Below, piece by piece: positions 7,542 to 15,041 of a DNA stretch of 21,536 bases. Made by a program: the position numbers and the translations under genes. The DNA lies in assembly GCA_011051925.1 (NCBI GenBank), contig DRKE01000326.1, forward strand, positions 1 to 21,536. Direction: 5' to 3'. Positions within the stretch are counted from its first letter, which is position 1. Every line of letters begins with the position of its first letter. The notes under the pieces were generated by a model. It was not told the origin of the DNA. It saw nothing but the letters and a program-made list of their open reading frames with translations, and searched no databases. The stretch is from Deltaproteobacteria bacterium (GTDB lineage Bacteria; Myxococcota_A; UBA9160; UBA4427).

Positions 7542-8711
7542 TCAGAAGAAGGTCGGCCTCGTCGAGTCTCCAAGCAGCATGCTCGCGGCCGCGCCGTAGG
7601 TCTTCCTCTGGTGCACGATATGGGAGCTGATCGCGATCATGTCCCGGCGCAGCCGCTCGAGCGGGTTCTTCTTGTAGAGCGCCGTGCTGCCGGCGATTCC
7701 ACAAGCGAGATCGACGACACGCTGTGCGCTGCGGCCGGCATGCACGAGGGACAGACCGATGCGGGCACGCTGGTCGAGATCGAGCGGATCGCCCCGTTCG
7801 AGGGTCTGCCAGGCGGAGCCCATCGCATCGTGGACGAAGGCCCGGGCAGCCGCCAGGGTGGCTTCGGCCTCTCCGAAATCGGCCTGGACCTGGGCGTCCG
7901 CGGTCAACGGCTGGAGGGATGGAAAGCCCTGCTTGGTCTCGGCGACGTGCCTCGCCTCGTCGAGGGCGGCCCGGGCCAGACCGAGGGGAATCCCGGGAAC
8001 GTTGGCGAAGAAGAAGCCATGATAGGCATAGAGCGGCTCGCTCCGTTTCGGCGCGTCCAGGATGCTGAAGCTGTGTTCCTCGGGAACGAAGACATTCTCG
8101 ACGCGATAATCGTTGCTGCCGGTTCCGGCGAGTCCCGTCGTGTACCACGTGTCGAGGATCTCGGCGTCTCGTGGCTCGAAGATCATGACGCGCCAGCGGG
8201 GCAGGCCGTTCTCCTCGAGGATCGGCTGCCCGTCGCGGAGCAGCATGCATCCCCCGGTCAGATGCGTGGCGTGGAGCGAACCGCTGCCGAAGGTCCAATG
8301 GCCCGTGACGCGGAATCCGCCGGGAACGATCTCGGCCCGCCCGACCGGTGCCAGCATGCCCGCACAGCGCGAATCGAGATCCGGGAAGAGCTTCCGGGCG
8401 ACCGGATCCTCCAGGAAGCCCGCGTAGAAGCCGCTATCCGAAAGGATGCTCACACACCAGGCCGTCGACGGGTTCGCCACTGCCAGGATCTCCATCAATT
8501 CGATCTGCTCGAGGGGATTCATCTCCGGGCCGCCCCAGGCGGCGGGCATGGCGATCCGGAAGACCCCGGCGGTCACGAGGGCCTCGACGAGGGCGTCGGG
8601 AAGGCGCCGCTCGTTCTCGATCCGGTCGGCCTCGCTGCGGATGCGGCCATCGAGTGCCCGCGCATTGGCGAGGATCTGCTGGGAATCGAGTGTCGGGTTC
8701 GAGGGGGACAT
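7542..8711 (-). CDS. Acyl-CoA dehydrogenase-fold flavoprotein, probable flavin-dependent monooxygenase
   Basis: A 389-residue protein with the three-part acyl-CoA dehydrogenase layout: an N-terminal helical domain with FRIAMPAAWGGPEM, a central beta domain (TGHWTFGSGSLHATHLTGG, TTGLAGTGSNDYRVENVFVPEE) and a C-terminal four-helix part. The TWYTTGLAGTGSNDY region and the C-terminal SSTALY-like GIAGSTALYKKNPLERLRRD segment resemble the HsaA/HpaH-type hydroxylases that use reduced flavin, not true dehydrogenases. The usual dehydrogenase catalytic Glu is not evident. ATG 8711 has GGAG 9 bases upstream and was preferred over an ATG at 8807. No flavin reductase gene is adjacent. It is divergent from the VOC-tetR pair and probably part of the same catabolic or detoxification locus. 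Substrate unknown. Confidence 0.8.
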   Translation of the reverse strand: MSPSNPTLDSQQILANARALDGRIRSEADRIENERRLPDALVEALVTAGVFRIAMPAAWGGPEMNPLEQIELMEILAVANPSTAWCVSILSDSGFYAGFLEDPVARKLFPDLDSRCAGMLAPVGRAEIVPGGFRVTGHWTFGSGSLHATHLTGGCMLLRDGQPILEENGLPRWRVMIFEPRDAEILDTWYTTGLAGTGSNDYRVENVFVPEEHSFSILDAPKRSEPLYAYHGFFFANVPGIPLGLARAALDEARHVAETKQGFPSLQPLTADAQVQADFGEAEATLAAARAFVHDAMGSAWQTLERGDPLDLDQRARIGLSLVHAGRSAQRVVDLACGIAGSTALYKKNPLERLRRDMIAISSHIVHQRKTYGAAASMLLGDSTRPTFF

Positions 8712-8899
8712 GTCACGGGACTCCGAAGACGTGGAGGCAAACGGCGGATCGATGGATTCTGGCCGCCGCCCGGCAGACCGTCGAATCCAGCCATGCCCGA
8801 CGATCACCGGCGCTGTCGCTGAAGAGGGATTCGGGACCTTGGCGGATCGGGCATGGATCCTCCCGCCGATTCGGGCGATCTGAAGTTGAACCGAGATTC

Positions 8900-8930
8900 A
8901 CTTTACATTGACTCTATATTCACGTAAAGT
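8900..8930. promoter_or_regulatory. Inverted repeat overlapping a promoter: candidate TetR operator
   Basis: ACTTTAC (8900-8906) and GTAAAGT (8924-8930) are a perfect 7-bp inverted repeat with a 17-base centre, in an AT-rich island in otherwise GC-rich DNA. The same bases give a -35-like TTTACA (8902-8907) and a -10-like TAAAGT (8925-8930) spaced by 17 for the downstream VOC gene. The minus strand reads TTTACG-N17-TAAAGT, so a divergent promoter toward the flavoprotein gene is possible. The TetR gene two positions downstream is the natural candidate to bind here. Confidence 0.6.
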
Positions 8931-8965
8931 CGCTGGCAGCGACTGTCATCAAGGAAGGGCTTCCC

Positions 8966-9517
8966 ATGGCGTCATCCCCGCCCGTTCGATCGAAGAGTGT
9001 TCATCACGTCGCGTTCACGACGCGCGATCCCGAAGCGACGTACGAGTTCTATACCCGGAAGCTCGGCATGCGACTCCTGCATACCGAGAACCACCGGCAG
9101 GGGGAGGGCTTTTTTCGCCACTTCTTCTTCGGAATGGGCGAAGGGGAGGCGATCGCGTTCTTCCACCTCGAGGGCGTCGGAGAGGATCCCGGGTTCAAGA
9201 CCGAGATCTCGACGGGGCTGGGGCTTCCGCCCTGGGCGAATCACATCGCCTTCCGCCTCGACACGCTCGAAGAACTCGAGACGATGACGAAGCAGCTGCA
9301 CGAGCGCGGGATCGAGCATCTGATCCGGATCGATCACGGTTGGTGTACCTCGATCTACACGCTCGATCCCAACGGAATCATGGTGGAGTTCTGCGTCACG
9401 ACCGATCCCGAGGGCTTCGAGCAGACCGAGGAGGAGGCGCTCCGACTGCTTCGACTGCCCCCTTCCGAGATACCCGAGGAAGAGCGGAAGGAAGAATCCG
9501 TGGGGAAGATGGTCTGA
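8966..9517 (+). CDS. VOC/glyoxalase-fold protein
   Basis: The 183-residue protein contains one vicinal-oxygen-chelate unit of two beta-alpha-beta modules. The first opens with SVHHVAFTTRDPEATYEFYT (metal ligand His13 or 14); the second has ANHIAFRL (His93) and GIMVEFCV (Glu141). His-His-Glu is the standard metal set of this superfamily, which includes glyoxalases, extradiol dioxygenases and resistance enzymes. It is shorter than the ~290-residue two-domain extradiol enzymes, so ring cleavage is not assured. The charged C-terminal 35 residues look like a family-specific tail. AAGGAA (8951-8956) lies 9 bases before the ATG. The gene is followed after 7 bases by tetR and divides a regulatory region with the flavoprotein gene. 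Confidence 0.85.
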   Translation: MASSPPVRSKSVHHVAFTTRDPEATYEFYTRKLGMRLLHTENHRQGEGFFRHFFFGMGEGEAIAFFHLEGVGEDPGFKTEISTGLGLPPWANHIAFRLDTLEELETMTKQLHERGIEHLIRIDHGWCTSIYTLDPNGIMVEFCVTTDPEGFEQTEEEALRLLRLPPSEIPEEERKEESVGKMV

Positions 9518-9524
9518 TCGGACG

Positions 9525-10178
9525 ATGACCGACGACCCCGAGAACGAGGCGCTTCCCGCGGATGGGACGCTGCTGACCGCACGCGGCGTTCGCAGCCGGG
9601 CAGCCCTGCTCTCGGCGGCCCGTCGACTCTTCGGCAGCAAGGGATACGCCAATACCAAGATCGCCGACATCACGCATGAAGCCGGCAAGGCGCTGGGTTC
9701 GTTCTACACGTATTTCGAGAACAAGGAGGCGGTTCTCGAGCAGCTCGCCGAGGATTTCAAGGCCGAGATCGACGCTCGTCTCACGGAACTCGATCTGACG
9801 GGGGCCGAGCCCTATCAGGTGGTCCGGGAACTCTGTGCGGTCTACTGGAGGGCGTGTCGCGATCATTCATCGGAACTCGCGGCGATCTTCCAAGCCTCGA
9901 TGTTGGATCCGCGTTTCGCGGGGCGCTGGCGCGGGATCCGAGCGGATGCCCGCCGGAATATCGCCGCGGGCATCCGCTCGATCGCCGAGGCGGGGCACAC
10001 CCCGAATCCAGAGCCGGACGCGACGGCTTCGGCCCTGGGCGCGATGATGGACTACTTCTGTTATGTCTGGCTGATCGAAGGCGGCGAGCAGGATCGTTCG
10101 TCCCTGCCCGACGACGTCGCGATCGACACGATGGCCCGGATCCTCTACCGGACGCTCTTCGCGCGGCCGGAGCCGTAG
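9525..10178 (+). CDS. TetR/AcrR-family transcriptional regulator
   Basis: A 217-residue regulator of normal length. The N-terminal DNA-binding domain spans about residues 20-68: RSRAALLSAARRLFGSKGYANT, then the helix-turn-helix IADITHEAGKALGSFYTYFENKEAVL, the standard TetR signature. The C-terminal half is all-helical, as expected for ligand binding and dimerisation, and its ligand cannot be inferred. It begins 7 bases after the VOC gene and is almost certainly cotranscribed, giving a feedback arrangement. The inverted repeat at 8900-8930 is the best candidate operator, placing VOC, tetR itself and possibly the divergent flavoprotein gene under its control. Confidence 0.93.
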   Translation: MTDDPENEALPADGTLLTARGVRSRAALLSAARRLFGSKGYANTKIADITHEAGKALGSFYTYFENKEAVLEQLAEDFKAEIDARLTELDLTGAEPYQVVRELCAVYWRACRDHSSELAAIFQASMLDPRFAGRWRGIRADARRNIAAGIRSIAEAGHTPNPEPDATASALGAMMDYFCYVWLIEGGEQDRSSLPDDVAIDTMARILYRTLFARPEP

Positions 10179-10189
10179 CGGACTGCAGT

Positions 10190-10215
10190 GGCCCCGGGAT
10201 CGTTGCGCCGGGGTC
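10190..10215. terminator. Terminator-like hairpin after tetR
   Basis: GGCCCCGG (10190-10197) pairs with CCGGGGTC (10208-10215), an 8-bp stem including one G-U pair around a 10-base loop. It starts 12 bases after the tetR stop, between converging genes. No T-run follows. Confidence 0.4.
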
Positions 10216-10273
10216 GAAGCGCCGAGATTGGCTCCGCTCGGTCCCTCACGTCGGGTCGGTCGGATCGGTCGGG

Positions 10274-11362
10274 TCAATCGAGAAAACGCGCGCGCAGCCG
10301 ATCCGTCAGGATCGGACAATCTTCCCCGGGCCGGGAAAAGAGGCGGCTGCGATGGCGTGCGACGAAGTCGTAGGCCGAATCGAGCAGGGAGGGGGGAAGC
10401 CCGCCTGCGAGCATGGCGAGAAGCCGCCAGATGCCGCCGAGTTGATGGCCGATCTCGAGAAGGCCCGCCCCGCGACTCAGCAGCTCTTCTCCCGGTCGCG
10501 CGACGAGGACGCTGTCGGGAATCGGCCTTCGGGCTTCGAGTCCGCTTCCGGGCGTTCGGGTCGCGGCGCGGAAGGCTTCGCTGTCGACAGGAGCGAAACG
10601 GAAGCGATCCCCGCTCGCATCCTCCGCCAGCAGGAAACGGATGGTGCGATGGCAGAGGCCGCAGGCGCCGTCGTAGAAGACGAGTGTGGGGCCAGGCTCG
10701 GGAAGCCGGCCTGGGATCCAGCCCGGGTCGAAGCAGGAGAGGTGGAGAAGGATCATGGCGGCAACGGCCTCATCCGGGCCGACCACCACGAGCCGGCCGA
10801 TCTCGCCCGCGAAGAAGAAGACCCAGAGCCATGGGCGCAGCCGTCTGATCAGGGCGAGAGGGGCGAAGAGAAGGCGGGCCAGCGACCCGGCACGCACGGC
10901 CGTTCCGGAGGAGTCGCGCCATCCCGCCCATCCCGCCCAGGCGTGTGCTCCGGCCAGGAGGATCCATCGCGACGCATGGAGCCAGCCGGGCATCCGCCAG
11001 CCCCCGTCGGGATCGGGACGGCCGCGAGCATCCCACGAACCGAAGGGGGCCGGCGGGAGGAGCGCATGCGCCAGCAGGAGCGCGATCAGGATCAGTGAAG
11101 CGGGATCCGCCATCGTTTCGGAAGAGGTTCGCGAGGGGCATTGCGGGGAGAAGAGAAGGAGGATGGGAACGAGCAGGATCGCCGCGATCCGATCCCGCAT
11201 CCCGATGGCCAGCGCGAGGCTCGCCCCAGCGCCTGCGAGAAGCCCGACTGCCTGGTCGATCGAGTCGGCCGAACCCATCCCGGAAGCCAGGCGAATGAAC
11301 AGGAAGGCGCCGAAGAGGGCCCGATACAGACTGTATTGACCGCCGGTCCAGGCGTTCGTCAT
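10274..11362 (-). CDS. Membrane HTTM-like domain fused to DCC (DUF393) thiol oxidoreductase domain
   Basis: A 362-residue two-part protein. Residues 1 to about 215 hold six or seven hydrophobic segments (near 10-26, 37-55, 58-72, 87-103, 130-148, 178-195, 197-210), with an opening YSLYRALFGAFLFIRL like HTTM/DoxX-type membrane domains. Residues about 226-350 form a DCC-family domain: LVFYDGACGLCHRTIRFLL with the redox-type C234-G-L-C237, then RFAPVDS and LLEIGHQLGGIWRLL. DCC proteins are putative thiol-disulfide oxidoreductases of thioredoxin-like fold. HTTM-DCC fusions are known in environmental bacteria but lack a defined function; HTTM is related to vitamin-K-dependent carboxylase membrane domains. 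The gene converges on tetR and diverges from adoK, so it appears monocistronic. Confidence 0.8.
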   Translation of the reverse strand: MTNAWTGGQYSLYRALFGAFLFIRLASGMGSADSIDQAVGLLAGAGASLALAIGMRDRIAAILLVPILLLFSPQCPSRTSSETMADPASLILIALLLAHALLPPAPFGSWDARGRPDPDGGWRMPGWLHASRWILLAGAHAWAGWAGWRDSSGTAVRAGSLARLLFAPLALIRRLRPWLWVFFFAGEIGRLVVVGPDEAVAAMILLHLSCFDPGWIPGRLPEPGPTLVFYDGACGLCHRTIRFLLAEDASGDRFRFAPVDSEAFRAATRTPGSGLEARRPIPDSVLVARPGEELLSRGAGLLEIGHQLGGIWRLLAMLAGGLPPSLLDSAYDFVARHRSRLFSRPGEDCPILTDRLRARFLD

Positions 11363-11384
11363 CGGCGAGGGCCCCCGGAGCGAT

Positions 11385-11442
11385 GTTGACGGCGAATCCC
11401 GGGCTCTTCAATGGTCTCCGGCTGGTTGACGCATTCGGGCTC
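11385..11442. promoter_or_regulatory. Direct repeats in the divergent region upstream of adoK
   Basis: GTTGACG occurs at 11385-11391 and again at 11425-11431, exactly 40 bases apart (about four helical turns). Each is followed by GGGCTC, after 9 and 5 bases respectively. They lie between the HTTM-DCC start (11362) and the adoK start (11486). They could be activator or repressor sites; no convincing -10 box pairs with the TTGACG elements. Confidence 0.3.
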
Positions 11443-11485
11443 AGCGGCGAGACTGCGGCCCTCCAGAACCAGATGGGAATCCAGA

Positions 11486-12448
11486 ATGTCAGTCCTCGTC
11501 ACCGGCTCGGTCGCCGTCGACCACATCATGAACTTCCAGGATCATTTCAGGAATCATTTCGTCAGCGACAAGCTCGAGAAGCTGAACGTCGCCTTCCACG
11601 TTCCCTCGATGTCGAAGCAGTTCGGAGGGACGGGCGGGAACATCGCATTCAATCTCCGACGCCTGGGGATCGACCCGATCCTGCTGGCGTCCGTGGGCAG
11701 CGATCTCGGAGCCTATGCCGTGTGGATGGATCAACACGGCGTGCGGCGCGATCATCTACGCGTGCTCGAAGACGAGTACACGGCGGCCGCCTTCATCACC
11801 ACCGACGAAAGCAACAACCAGATCATCTCCTTCCATCCGGGAGCGATGGATCGTGCCCATGAAGCCCGCGTGTCCGACGTGACGGAGCCCTTCTCGGTGG
11901 GCATCGTCTCGCCGAACGGACGCCAGGCGATGATCGAATACGCGCGGGACCTGAAAGCACGAGGCGTGCATTGCGTCGTCGATCCGGGACAGGGACTTCC
12001 GATCCTCGAGGCCGAAGAGCTGCTGACCGCGCTGACGGGCGCCTCGGTCTACATCGTGAACGACTACGAATGGGAGTTGACCCGGCAGAAGACGGGCCTC
12101 GACGAGGACGCCATCGCGGAACGCGTCGGGGCCTTGGTCATTACGCGAGGAGAAGAGGGGTCGTTCCTGCGGCGGGGAGGACATGACGCCGGCCTTCGCA
12201 TGGAGGTCGATCGGTTGGACGTCGCGCCGATCGAGGCGCCCGAAGTCGTCGATCCCACCGGATGCGGGGATTCCTACCGCGCGGGGCTGCTCTATGCGAT
12301 CGCGAAGGACCTTCCGCTCGAGACCGGTGCTCGTCTGGGGAGCCTGATGGGTTCGCTCAAGGTCGCGCGTCGCGGACCCCAGAGCATCGACCTCGAACTC
12401 GACGAGATCCGGTCGCTCTACGAAAAAGAGTATGGGGAATCCTTCTGA
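11486..12448 (+). CDS. adoK: Adenosine kinase, PfkB family (AdoK type)
   Basis: AdoK phosphorylates adenosine to AMP, clearing the adenosine released when S-adenosylhomocysteine is hydrolysed. The 320-residue protein starts VTGSVAVDHIMNF, has the PfkB glycine motif FGGTGGNIAFNLRRLG (about 46-61), HPGAMDRAHE, the VNDYEWELTRQKTG segment and the second PfkB motif DPTGCGDSYRAG with catalytic Asp262. VTGS(V/I)A.DH, FxPGAM and NDYEW resemble my recollection of the mycobacterial adenosine kinase, favouring adenosine over a sugar. ATG 11486 directly precedes the first beta strand; the in-frame ATG at 11411 would add 25 unconserved residues. GGGA lies about 9 bases upstream. The FAD enzyme follows within 20 bases. 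Confidence 0.85.
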   Translation: MSVLVTGSVAVDHIMNFQDHFRNHFVSDKLEKLNVAFHVPSMSKQFGGTGGNIAFNLRRLGIDPILLASVGSDLGAYAVWMDQHGVRRDHLRVLEDEYTAAAFITTDESNNQIISFHPGAMDRAHEARVSDVTEPFSVGIVSPNGRQAMIEYARDLKARGVHCVVDPGQGLPILEAEELLTALTGASVYIVNDYEWELTRQKTGLDEDAIAERVGALVITRGEEGSFLRRGGHDAGLRMEVDRLDVAPIEAPEVVDPTGCGDSYRAGLLYAIAKDLPLETGARLGSLMGSLKVARRGPQSIDLELDEIRSLYEKEYGESF

Positions 12449-12467
12449 TTCCCGGGCTCGTGGGCGA

Positions 12468-13607
12468 ATGGATGTAGCGATCCGCGGGCCGGAGGCCGGC
12501 TTCGACGTCGTCGTGGTCGGCGCCGGGGTGATCGGGCTCGCCGCTGCGGCCGCCTTGTCCCGTGCTGGCCGCACGGTCCTGATCCTCGAGCGCGAGGAGG
12601 GGATCGCCCGGGGCATCACGAGTCGGAACAGCCAGGTGGTCCATGCCGGGATCTACTATCCGAAAGGCAGCCTCAAGGCGGACCTCTGTGTTGTCGGCCG
12701 GCGACGACTCGAGGCCTGGTGTGCGACGAAGCGGGTCGGGATGCGACGCCTGGGGAAGCTGATCGTGGCGACTCGTGCCGGCGAAGAAGCGATCCTCGAG
12801 GATCTCGAAGGCCGCGGCCGTGCGAATGGGGTGACGGGGCTGCGCCTGATCGACCGTGCGGAGATCTCGCGGTTCGAACCGGAGGTCGCGGCCCTGGGTG
12901 CGTTGTGGTCGCCGGAGACGGGCATCGTCGATGCCCATGCTCTATCGCTGTCCCTGCTGGCCGCCGCGGAATCCGCGGGCGCGATTCTGGCCGTCGCTCG
13001 GATCGTCACGGCACTGCATCCGCGCTCGTTCGGTTGGCAGGTCGAAACGCAGGGGGGCGACGGGCGTCTCGAGTCGATCGATGCGGGCCTCGTCGTCGAC
13101 GCGGCGGGACTCGAGGCGGATCGGATCGCCCGACTGGCGGGACTCGACGTCGATTCGCTGGGTTGGTGCCAACGTCCGTGCAAGGGCGATTATTTCACGC
13201 TCGGGCCGGGCGCTCGGATCGCCCTCGAGCATCTGATCTACCCCGTTCCCCGACAGGCCGGACTCGGAATCCATGCAACGCTCGATCTCGCGGGTCGACT
13301 CCGGTTCGGACCCGATACCGAGTACGTGGATGAGGTCCGCTTCGATGTCGATCCGACGAAGGCCGAGGGGTTCCGGAGAGCCGTCGCGCGCTATCTGCCC
13401 CGAGTGGGCGATCGGGCGCTCGTTCCGGATCAGGCGGGCATCCGCCCGAAACTCGCGGGACCGGGAGAGGGCTTCCGGGACTTCGTCATCGAGGAGACAT
13501 CCGATCGGGGAGCGCCCGGATTCGTCGCCTGTCTCGGGATCGAATCGCCGGGCTTGACGGCGGCGCTCGCGATCGGGGACCGCATCGCCTCTTTCGGATC
13601 GGCCTGA
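12468..13607 (+). CDS. lhgO: FAD-dependent oxidoreductase, L-2-hydroxyglutarate oxidase-like
   Basis: A 379-residue DAO-type flavoenzyme. The N-terminal dinucleotide fold is DVVVVGAGVIGLAAAAALS followed by the ribose-binding Glu in LILERE. The family signature RNSQVVHAGIYYPKGSLKADLC is the pattern of LhgO/L2HGDH, as are GIRPKLAGPGEGFRDFVI and the C-terminal LGIESPGLTAALAIGDRI. Known members oxidise L-2-hydroxyglutarate to 2-oxoglutarate and pass electrons to oxygen or quinone. The adjacent adenosine kinase gives no functional hint. ATG 12468 is chosen because it leaves a short lead into the FAD fold; ATG 12432, overlapping adoK by 17 bases, is an alternative adding 12 residues. Neither has a clear Shine-Dalgarno, so coupling to adoK translation is plausible. 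Confidence 0.82.
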   Translation: MDVAIRGPEAGFDVVVVGAGVIGLAAAAALSRAGRTVLILEREEGIARGITSRNSQVVHAGIYYPKGSLKADLCVVGRRRLEAWCATKRVGMRRLGKLIVATRAGEEAILEDLEGRGRANGVTGLRLIDRAEISRFEPEVAALGALWSPETGIVDAHALSLSLLAAAESAGAILAVARIVTALHPRSFGWQVETQGGDGRLESIDAGLVVDAAGLEADRIARLAGLDVDSLGWCQRPCKGDYFTLGPGARIALEHLIYPVPRQAGLGIHATLDLAGRLRFGPDTEYVDEVRFDVDPTKAEGFRRAVARYLPRVGDRALVPDQAGIRPKLAGPGEGFRDFVIEETSDRGAPGFVACLGIESPGLTAALAIGDRIASFGSA

Positions 13608-13627
13608 TCGGGACAGGTCGGGTCGGC

Positions 13628-14452
13628 TCAGTCGCCCACCCAGACGACCGAGCAGCCCATGTTGTCGCCCGCCTTCTGGCGGCGGTGGGCCCGGAGTGCG
13701 GATTCGACGATCCCGCGACAGGCTTCGACAGCGCGCCGCTCGACGGGAACCTCGGCGGCCACTTGCGAAACGGTCCTGAAGACCGTTTCCGGCGGATCAG
13801 CGACACCGATTCCGGGCTCGGACAGCCCGTCGGTCGCGAGAACGACCGCCCGGATCCCGGCGAGGCTGCGCACACCGACGATCGAGTAGGTTTCGATCAG
13901 TTCGCGGCGGGCCTCCTCGTAGCCGAGAAAGGGCGTGAACTTCCATTCGGGATCCCGTCCGCCGAGCTCGAGAGCCCGGCCGTGGTCGACGGCGAAGAGA
14001 TGGCTGTCTCCCACCGAGAGGTGGAGAAGCAGGTCGTCCTCGGGGCGGAGCAGAGCGAGTACGAAGGTCGTGGGGGCGGGGGGAAGCTGGTTTCGGCCCG
14101 CTACCTCGAGGATGGCCCGGTTGGCCCGAAGCAGCGCTTCGAATGCCTGTTCCCGCCACGCCTCGGGCGTCACGGCCTCGGGCGTCGCCGCCGTCCAATC
14201 CGAGGCGTATTCGTCGAGGATCGTCTGGACGGCCGCTTCGGATCCGAGCTCCCCGTGGTGGCCGTCCGCGGCCATCACGAGCCGGCCGCCTTCTCCGAGC
14301 GCGAAGGCGACACAATCCTCGTTCGGGTCCGTATGCGCGTACGTCTTCCGGGCCCCACCCCGGGACAGTGCGATGGCGACGCGGTCGATGCCGGTCAGTT
14401 CGAGGCCGCCGACCAGGGGATGCTCCCGGCCGCGGAGGAAGGCTGTCCGCAT
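13628..14452 (-). CDS. PP2C-family (PPM) serine/threonine protein phosphatase
   Basis: The 274-residue protein carries the ordered PPM metal motifs: NEDCVAF (Asp46), MAADGHHGELG (Asp63; usually DGHGG, here DGHHG), LSVGDSHLFAV, VLATDGLSE, and a C-terminal GDNMGCSVV (Asp263-Asn264). These Asp residues bind the two Mn/Mg ions that hydrolyse phospho-Ser/Thr. No transmembrane or sensor domain is present, so it is a soluble single-domain enzyme. It begins 6 bases after the stop of the [2Fe-2S] ferredoxin gene and must share its transcript. The phosphatase substrate is not indicated by any Ser/Thr kinase gene nearby. Converges on lhgO with a 20-base gap. Confidence 0.88.
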   Translation of the reverse strand: MRTAFLRGREHPLVGGLELTGIDRVAIALSRGGARKTYAHTDPNEDCVAFALGEGGRLVMAADGHHGELGSEAAVQTILDEYASDWTAATPEAVTPEAWREQAFEALLRANRAILEVAGRNQLPPAPTTFVLALLRPEDDLLLHLSVGDSHLFAVDHGRALELGGRDPEWKFTPFLGYEEARRELIETYSIVGVRSLAGIRAVVLATDGLSEPGIGVADPPETVFRTVSQVAAEVPVERRAVEACRGIVESALRAHRRQKAGDNMGCSVVWVGD

Positions 14453-14458
14453 TTCGAT

Positions 14459-14887
14459 CTAGCACCCTCCCGGGTCGGGTCGGGTCGCTTCCCGGTCGGC
14501 CGGCCGGAGAGGACGACCGCAGACTCGGTTGCCCGTGATCATGAGGTCTTCGACCGGACGACCTCCGATCAGATGCTCCTGGATGATCCTCTCGAGGTTC
14601 TCTTCATCGCAGTGTCGGTACCAGGTGCCTTCCGGATAGACGACGGCGATGGGTCCCTCGGTACAGACCCGGAGGCAATCCGCCTTGGAGCGGAAGATCG
14701 CATCGTCCGAATCGACCCTTCCGAGTTCCTTGAGTCGCCTCTTCAGGAACTGCCAGGCCTTCGCCTGTTCCTCGGCTGGAGCGCAGTCTCCTCCGACGCA
14801 GAGAAAGATGTGTCGCTGGTAGTCCTCGAGGCGGAGTTTCCGGGCGATGCGCTCGAGGCGCTGCATATCGGGTGTCCGTTTCGACAT
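14459..14887 (-). CDS. Thioredoxin-fold [2Fe-2S] ferredoxin
   Basis: The 142-residue protein has HIFLCVGGDCAPAEE (Cys30, Cys35), then KADCLRVCTEGPIAVVYPEGTWY (Cys71, Cys75) and DEENLERIIQEHLIGGRPVED. This is the layout of the thioredoxin-like [2Fe-2S] ferredoxins also found in the NuoE/HoxE lineage and in stand-alone proteins. Four Cys residues in a Cx4C...Cx3C arrangement can bind the cluster. The C-terminal ~25 residues, rich in Arg and Pro, are not part of the core. It is the first gene of a two-gene operon with the PP2C phosphatase. ATG 14887 has GAGAGG very close upstream. Electron partners are unknown. Confidence 0.88.
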   Translation of the reverse strand: MSKRTPDMQRLERIARKLRLEDYQRHIFLCVGGDCAPAEEQAKAWQFLKRRLKELGRVDSDDAIFRSKADCLRVCTEGPIAVVYPEGTWYRHCDEENLERIIQEHLIGGRPVEDLMITGNRVCGRPLRPADREATRPDPGGC

Positions 14888-14959
14888 GACCTCTCGTTTC
14901 GATCCCGCCTCCCCGATCCGGATCGAAGAGGCCCCTCACTCGGCCGCGGTGGATGGGAT

Positions 14960-14973
14960 AGCTTCTGGAAGCT
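14960..14973. promoter_or_regulatory. Palindrome between ferredoxin-PP2C and the kinase-like gene
   Basis: AGCTTC (14960-14965), TG, GAAGCT (14968-14973) is a perfect 6-bp inverted repeat with a 2-base centre, in the 154-base divergent region. It is 73 bases from the ferredoxin start and 69 from the kinase-like start. A shared operator is possible; chance occurrence of a 14-base palindrome is also possible. Confidence 0.3.
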
Positions 14974-15041
14974 TTCGTGATGGTACGGAGCATGGGGCGC
15001 GGGGCAATGGCCGGTCCGATCGAAGTCCGGGGGAGCACGGA

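Noticed and set aside
8915..8920. TATATT as a -10 box
   Set aside because: No -35 element lies 16-18 bases upstream; TTTACA-N17-TAAAGT is the better promoter reading.
14471..14487. Tandem GGGTC repeats
   Set aside because: They lie in the 3' end of the ferredoxin gene and encode its Arg/Pro/Asp tail; three units are too few for a repeat element.
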